A stretch of 64,000 nucleotides of DNA, taken from the NCBI RefSeq assembly GCF_007827975.1, contig NZ_VITT01000028.1; one strand, given 5' to 3'. The notes beneath the pieces are model-generated. The model ran no database searches. It worked only from the letters and a program-made list of their open reading frames with translations, and was not told where the DNA came from. The first letter of the stretch is position 1, and each line of letters starts with the position of its first letter. Of this stretch, positions 61,099-64,000 are shown piece by piece. The position numbers and the translations under genes are program-made. The stretch comes from Nitrospirillum viridazoti (lineage in GTDB: Bacteria; Pseudomonadota; Alphaproteobacteria; Azospirillales; Azospirillaceae).

Positions 61099-61467
61099 TT
61101 ACTTCTTCTTACCGGCGATCGGCTTGGCCGGGCCCTTGCGGGTGCGCGCATTGGTGTGCGTGCGCTGACCGCGGACCGGCAGACCCTTGCGGTGACGCAG
61201 GCCGCGGTAGCAGGCCATGTCCATGAGCCGCTTGATATTCATGGCGACAGAGCGACGCAGGTCGCCTTCGACCGAGTAGTCGCTGTCGATGACTTCGCGG
61301 ATACGCAGGACTTCGTCGTCGGTCAGCTGATGCACGCGGCGCTCCAGCGGAATGCCGACCTTGCCGCAGATCTCCTTCGCCATGAAGGGACCGATGCCGT
61401 GAATGTACTGAAGGGCGATTTCCACCCGCTTCGCGGTGGGAATATTAACGCCAGCGATACGCGCCAC
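61099..61467 (-). CDS. rpsM: 30S ribosomal protein S13
   Basis: 122 aa. MARIAGVNIPTAKRVEIALQYIHGIG and RHRKGLPVRGQRTHTNARTRKGPAKPIAGKKK are the uS13 signatures, a head protein touching the P-site tRNA and L5. First gene of its own transcription unit, with a strong promoter and a leader of about 258 bases. Confidence 0.98.
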   Translation of the reverse strand: MARIAGVNIPTAKRVEIALQYIHGIGPFMAKEICGKVGIPLERRVHQLTDDEVLRIREVIDSDYSVEGDLRRSVAMNIKRLMDMACYRGLRHRKGLPVRGQRTHTNARTRKGPAKPIAGKKK

Positions 61468-61725
61468 GCGCTTTCTCCATCGTTCATGCCCGCCCCGGCG
61501 TCACGCCCGGGCGATGCGATCTTCGTCCACACCCCGCCTGATCACCGGCTCCCGTGGCGGGGACGTCCAATGACCTTCGGGGCATCTCATCCGAAGAAAA
61601 CCTGGAAACTCCAGGATCTCCAAATGCACATACGAACCAACTCCGTCCCGCCACCCCATAGGGGCGCCAGGGCCGAGAGTTGGTTTCATCCGGACCCGCA
61701 AGGCCAAAGCCCAAAGCGGATCGGA
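61468..61725 (-). ncRNA. Long structured rpsM leader
   Basis: If transcription starts near 61725 the rpsM mRNA has a leader of about 258 nt. It contains a perfect 9-bp long-range repeat AACCAACTC/GAGTTGGTT (61635-61643/61677-61685) enclosing a CCCC/GGGG hairpin, and a CTGGA/TCCAG hairpin near 61610. No open reading frame is convincing. A ribosomal-protein autoregulatory site is a reasonable guess; I recognise no known motif. Confidence 0.4.
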
Positions 61726-61731
61726 TGCGGG

Positions 61732-61759
61732 AGTATACGCAGGCGCGACCGGATGTCAA
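61732..61759 (-). promoter_or_regulatory. Sigma70 promoter of the rpsM-rpsK-rpoA-rplQ operon
   Basis: On the minus strand TTGACA (61754-61759) and TATACT (61732-61737) with a 16-base spacer: a perfect -35 and a 5/6 -10. It lies between the adk terminator and rpsM, so the four-gene operon can be transcribed independently of secY-adk. Confidence 0.85.
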
Positions 61760-61820
61760 CCGCACCCACGCGGGCGGCACCCACACCGGCCATGCAGCCA
61801 GGTGATGGGCCACCAAGGGA

Positions 61821-61854
61821 AAAGGCCGCCTCCCCCACCGGAGAAACGGCCCTT
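61821..61854 (-). terminator. Terminator after adk
   Basis: On the minus strand AAGGGCCG (61847-61854) pairs with CGGCCTTT (61821-61828), allowing one G-U pair, and is followed by TCCC. It is 31 bases beyond the adk stop and separates the secY-adk unit from the rpsM operon. Confidence 0.7.
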
Positions 61855-61884
61855 CCCTATTCGGATAAACGCGACGCCGGAGGC

Positions 61885-62528
61885 TCAGGCGGCGATGATG
61901 GCTTCCAGCTGACGGGTGACCTCGTCGATCTCCGCCATGCCGTCCACCTGCTTCAGCACGCCCTTGCCCTGGTAGTAGGGCAGGATGGGCGCCGTCAGTG
62001 CATGGTATTCGGCCAGACGCTTGGTGAAGGTCTCGGCGTTGTCGTCGGCCCGGCGCTTGAACTCGGTCGAGCCGCAGATGTCGCAGACGCCCGCCACCTT
62101 GGGCTGGTGAAACTTGTCGTGATAGCCGGCGCCGCATTTGGCGCAGGTATACCGGCCGGTCACACGCTCCACCAGAGCCGCGTCGTCCACCACCATTTCG
62201 ATGATGTGGTCCAGCTTCAGGTGCTTGTCCGCCAGCATACGGTCCAGGGCCTCGGCCTGCGGAACCGTGCGGGGGAAACCGTCGAGGATGAAGCCCTTGG
62301 CGCAATCCGGCTGGGTGATGCGGTCGGCGATCATTTCGACCATGATCGCGTCCGGCATCAGCTTGCCGGCGGCCATGATCTCCTTGGCCTGCTGACCCAG
62401 CGGGCTGCCGCTATCCTTCAGCGCCCGCAACATGTCGCCCGTCGACAACTGCACCAACCCGAACTTCCGTTCAAGCCGCTGCGCCTGCGTTCCCTTGCCG
62501 GCGCCCGGCGGCCCCAGAAGAATCAGGT

Positions 62529-62532
<4 letters not shown>
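61885..62532 (-). CDS. adk: Adenylate kinase
   Basis: 215-aa enzyme converting ATP and AMP to 2 ADP. P-loop GPPGAGKGTQAQRL, AMP-binding DGFPRTVPQAEAL and a LID with four Cys in two CxxC pairs (YTCAKCGAGY and GVCDICGS), indicating a structural zinc. Long form with full LID. Its start overlaps the secY stop by ATGA, so it is coupled to secY as in many bacteria. Confidence 0.97.
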
Positions 62533-63863
<1,331 letters not shown>

Positions 63864-63914
63864 GGAATCCGTTCCTATCGAGGCGCCTCTCAGGGGCGCG
63901 GCACAGACGGTATC

Positions 63915-63949
63915 AAAAAGACAAAAGAAAAGGGACCGTCGCCGGTCCC
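63915..63949 (-). terminator. Terminator or attenuator upstream of secY
   Basis: On the minus strand GGGACCG/CGGTCCC (63943-63949/63932-63938) with a 4-base loop is followed by TTTTCTTTTGTCTTTTT, the form of an intrinsic terminator. It ends about 50 bases before the secY start, inside what is usually a continuous ribosomal-protein operon. The last 50 bases of the window hold another short repeat (CCCC/GGGG) and no gene. Confidence 0.75.
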
Positions 63950-64000
63950 CCTAACGGGTCCCACCCCAGATGGGGAGACCTGCGGCAGAAAGAAAGACGG

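Overview
The window is 64 kb of GC-rich, densely coded chromosomal DNA from an alphaproteobacterium, most likely a flagellated member of the Rhodospirillales/Azospirillaceae (Azospirillum, Nitrospirillum or Niveispirillum relatives). This is inferred from CtrA divergent from fliI-fliJ, an FlbD-type sigma54 activator inside the fliF operon, an ATP12 assembly factor, a DUF1491 protein and the order secY-adk-rpsM-rpsK-rpoA-rplQ. I saw no rRNA, tRNA, CRISPR array, transposase, integrase or phage gene, so this is mostly core genome with a few accessory genes.

Layout. 0.2-2.4 kb: a stand-alone, divergent EF-G gene with a clear terminator. 2.9-7.3 kb: a three-gene signalling module (CHASE3/HAMP/PAS histidine kinase, single-domain response regulator, Hpt-REC-REC-GGDEF protein) that should feed a phosphorelay into cyclic-di-GMP. 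7.3-10.7 kb: a small lipoprotein, surE, a DUF1491 gene and an M61-like PDZ peptidase. 10.8-18 kb: an RND efflux pump with its adaptor, and a TonB-dependent receptor. 18-19.5 kb: a MAPEG protein and an sdpR-sdpI pair.

19.8-32.6 kb: the main flagellar cluster fliF-fliH-fliN-motA-flbD-flhA, then flhF-flhG and a very long FliK-like gene. fliG, normally between fliF and fliH, is absent. 32.7-34.7 kb: an aldo/keto reductase, an extragenic inverted-repeat mosaic, and an amidase/periplasmic-protein pair that looks like an interbacterial effector and its immunity protein. 34.8-37.5 kb: fliJ-fliI divergent from ctrA, with paired CtrA half-sites between them. 37.6-47.8 kb: acylphosphatase, signal peptidase I, a TPR plus arginine-methyltransferase-like protein, a Tat-exported flavin oxidase, an SCP2 protein, ATP12, a HAD phosphatase, an RluC-type pseudouridine synthase, CrcB and three poorly characterised genes. 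47.8-52.1 kb: a MotB-type stator, a degenerate EAL protein behind an FNR-like promoter, and a TPR-glycosyltransferase. 52.2-58.6 kb: an FUSC transporter, an alpha/beta hydrolase, RarA, DegQ and a small cysteine-rich lipoprotein. 58.8-63.9 kb: the end of the ribosomal protein supercluster (rplQ, rpoA, rpsK, rpsM, adk, secY, all on the minus strand) with recognisable promoter, leader and terminator structures.

Theme: motility and its control (flagellar export, stators, FlbD, CtrA, cyclic-di-GMP output, degenerate EAL) recur across the window, separated by housekeeping genes. The least explained items are the amidase/immunity-like pair, the TPR-PRMT protein, the FNR-box/degenerate-EAL gene, the missing fliG and the mirrored-cysteine lipoprotein.
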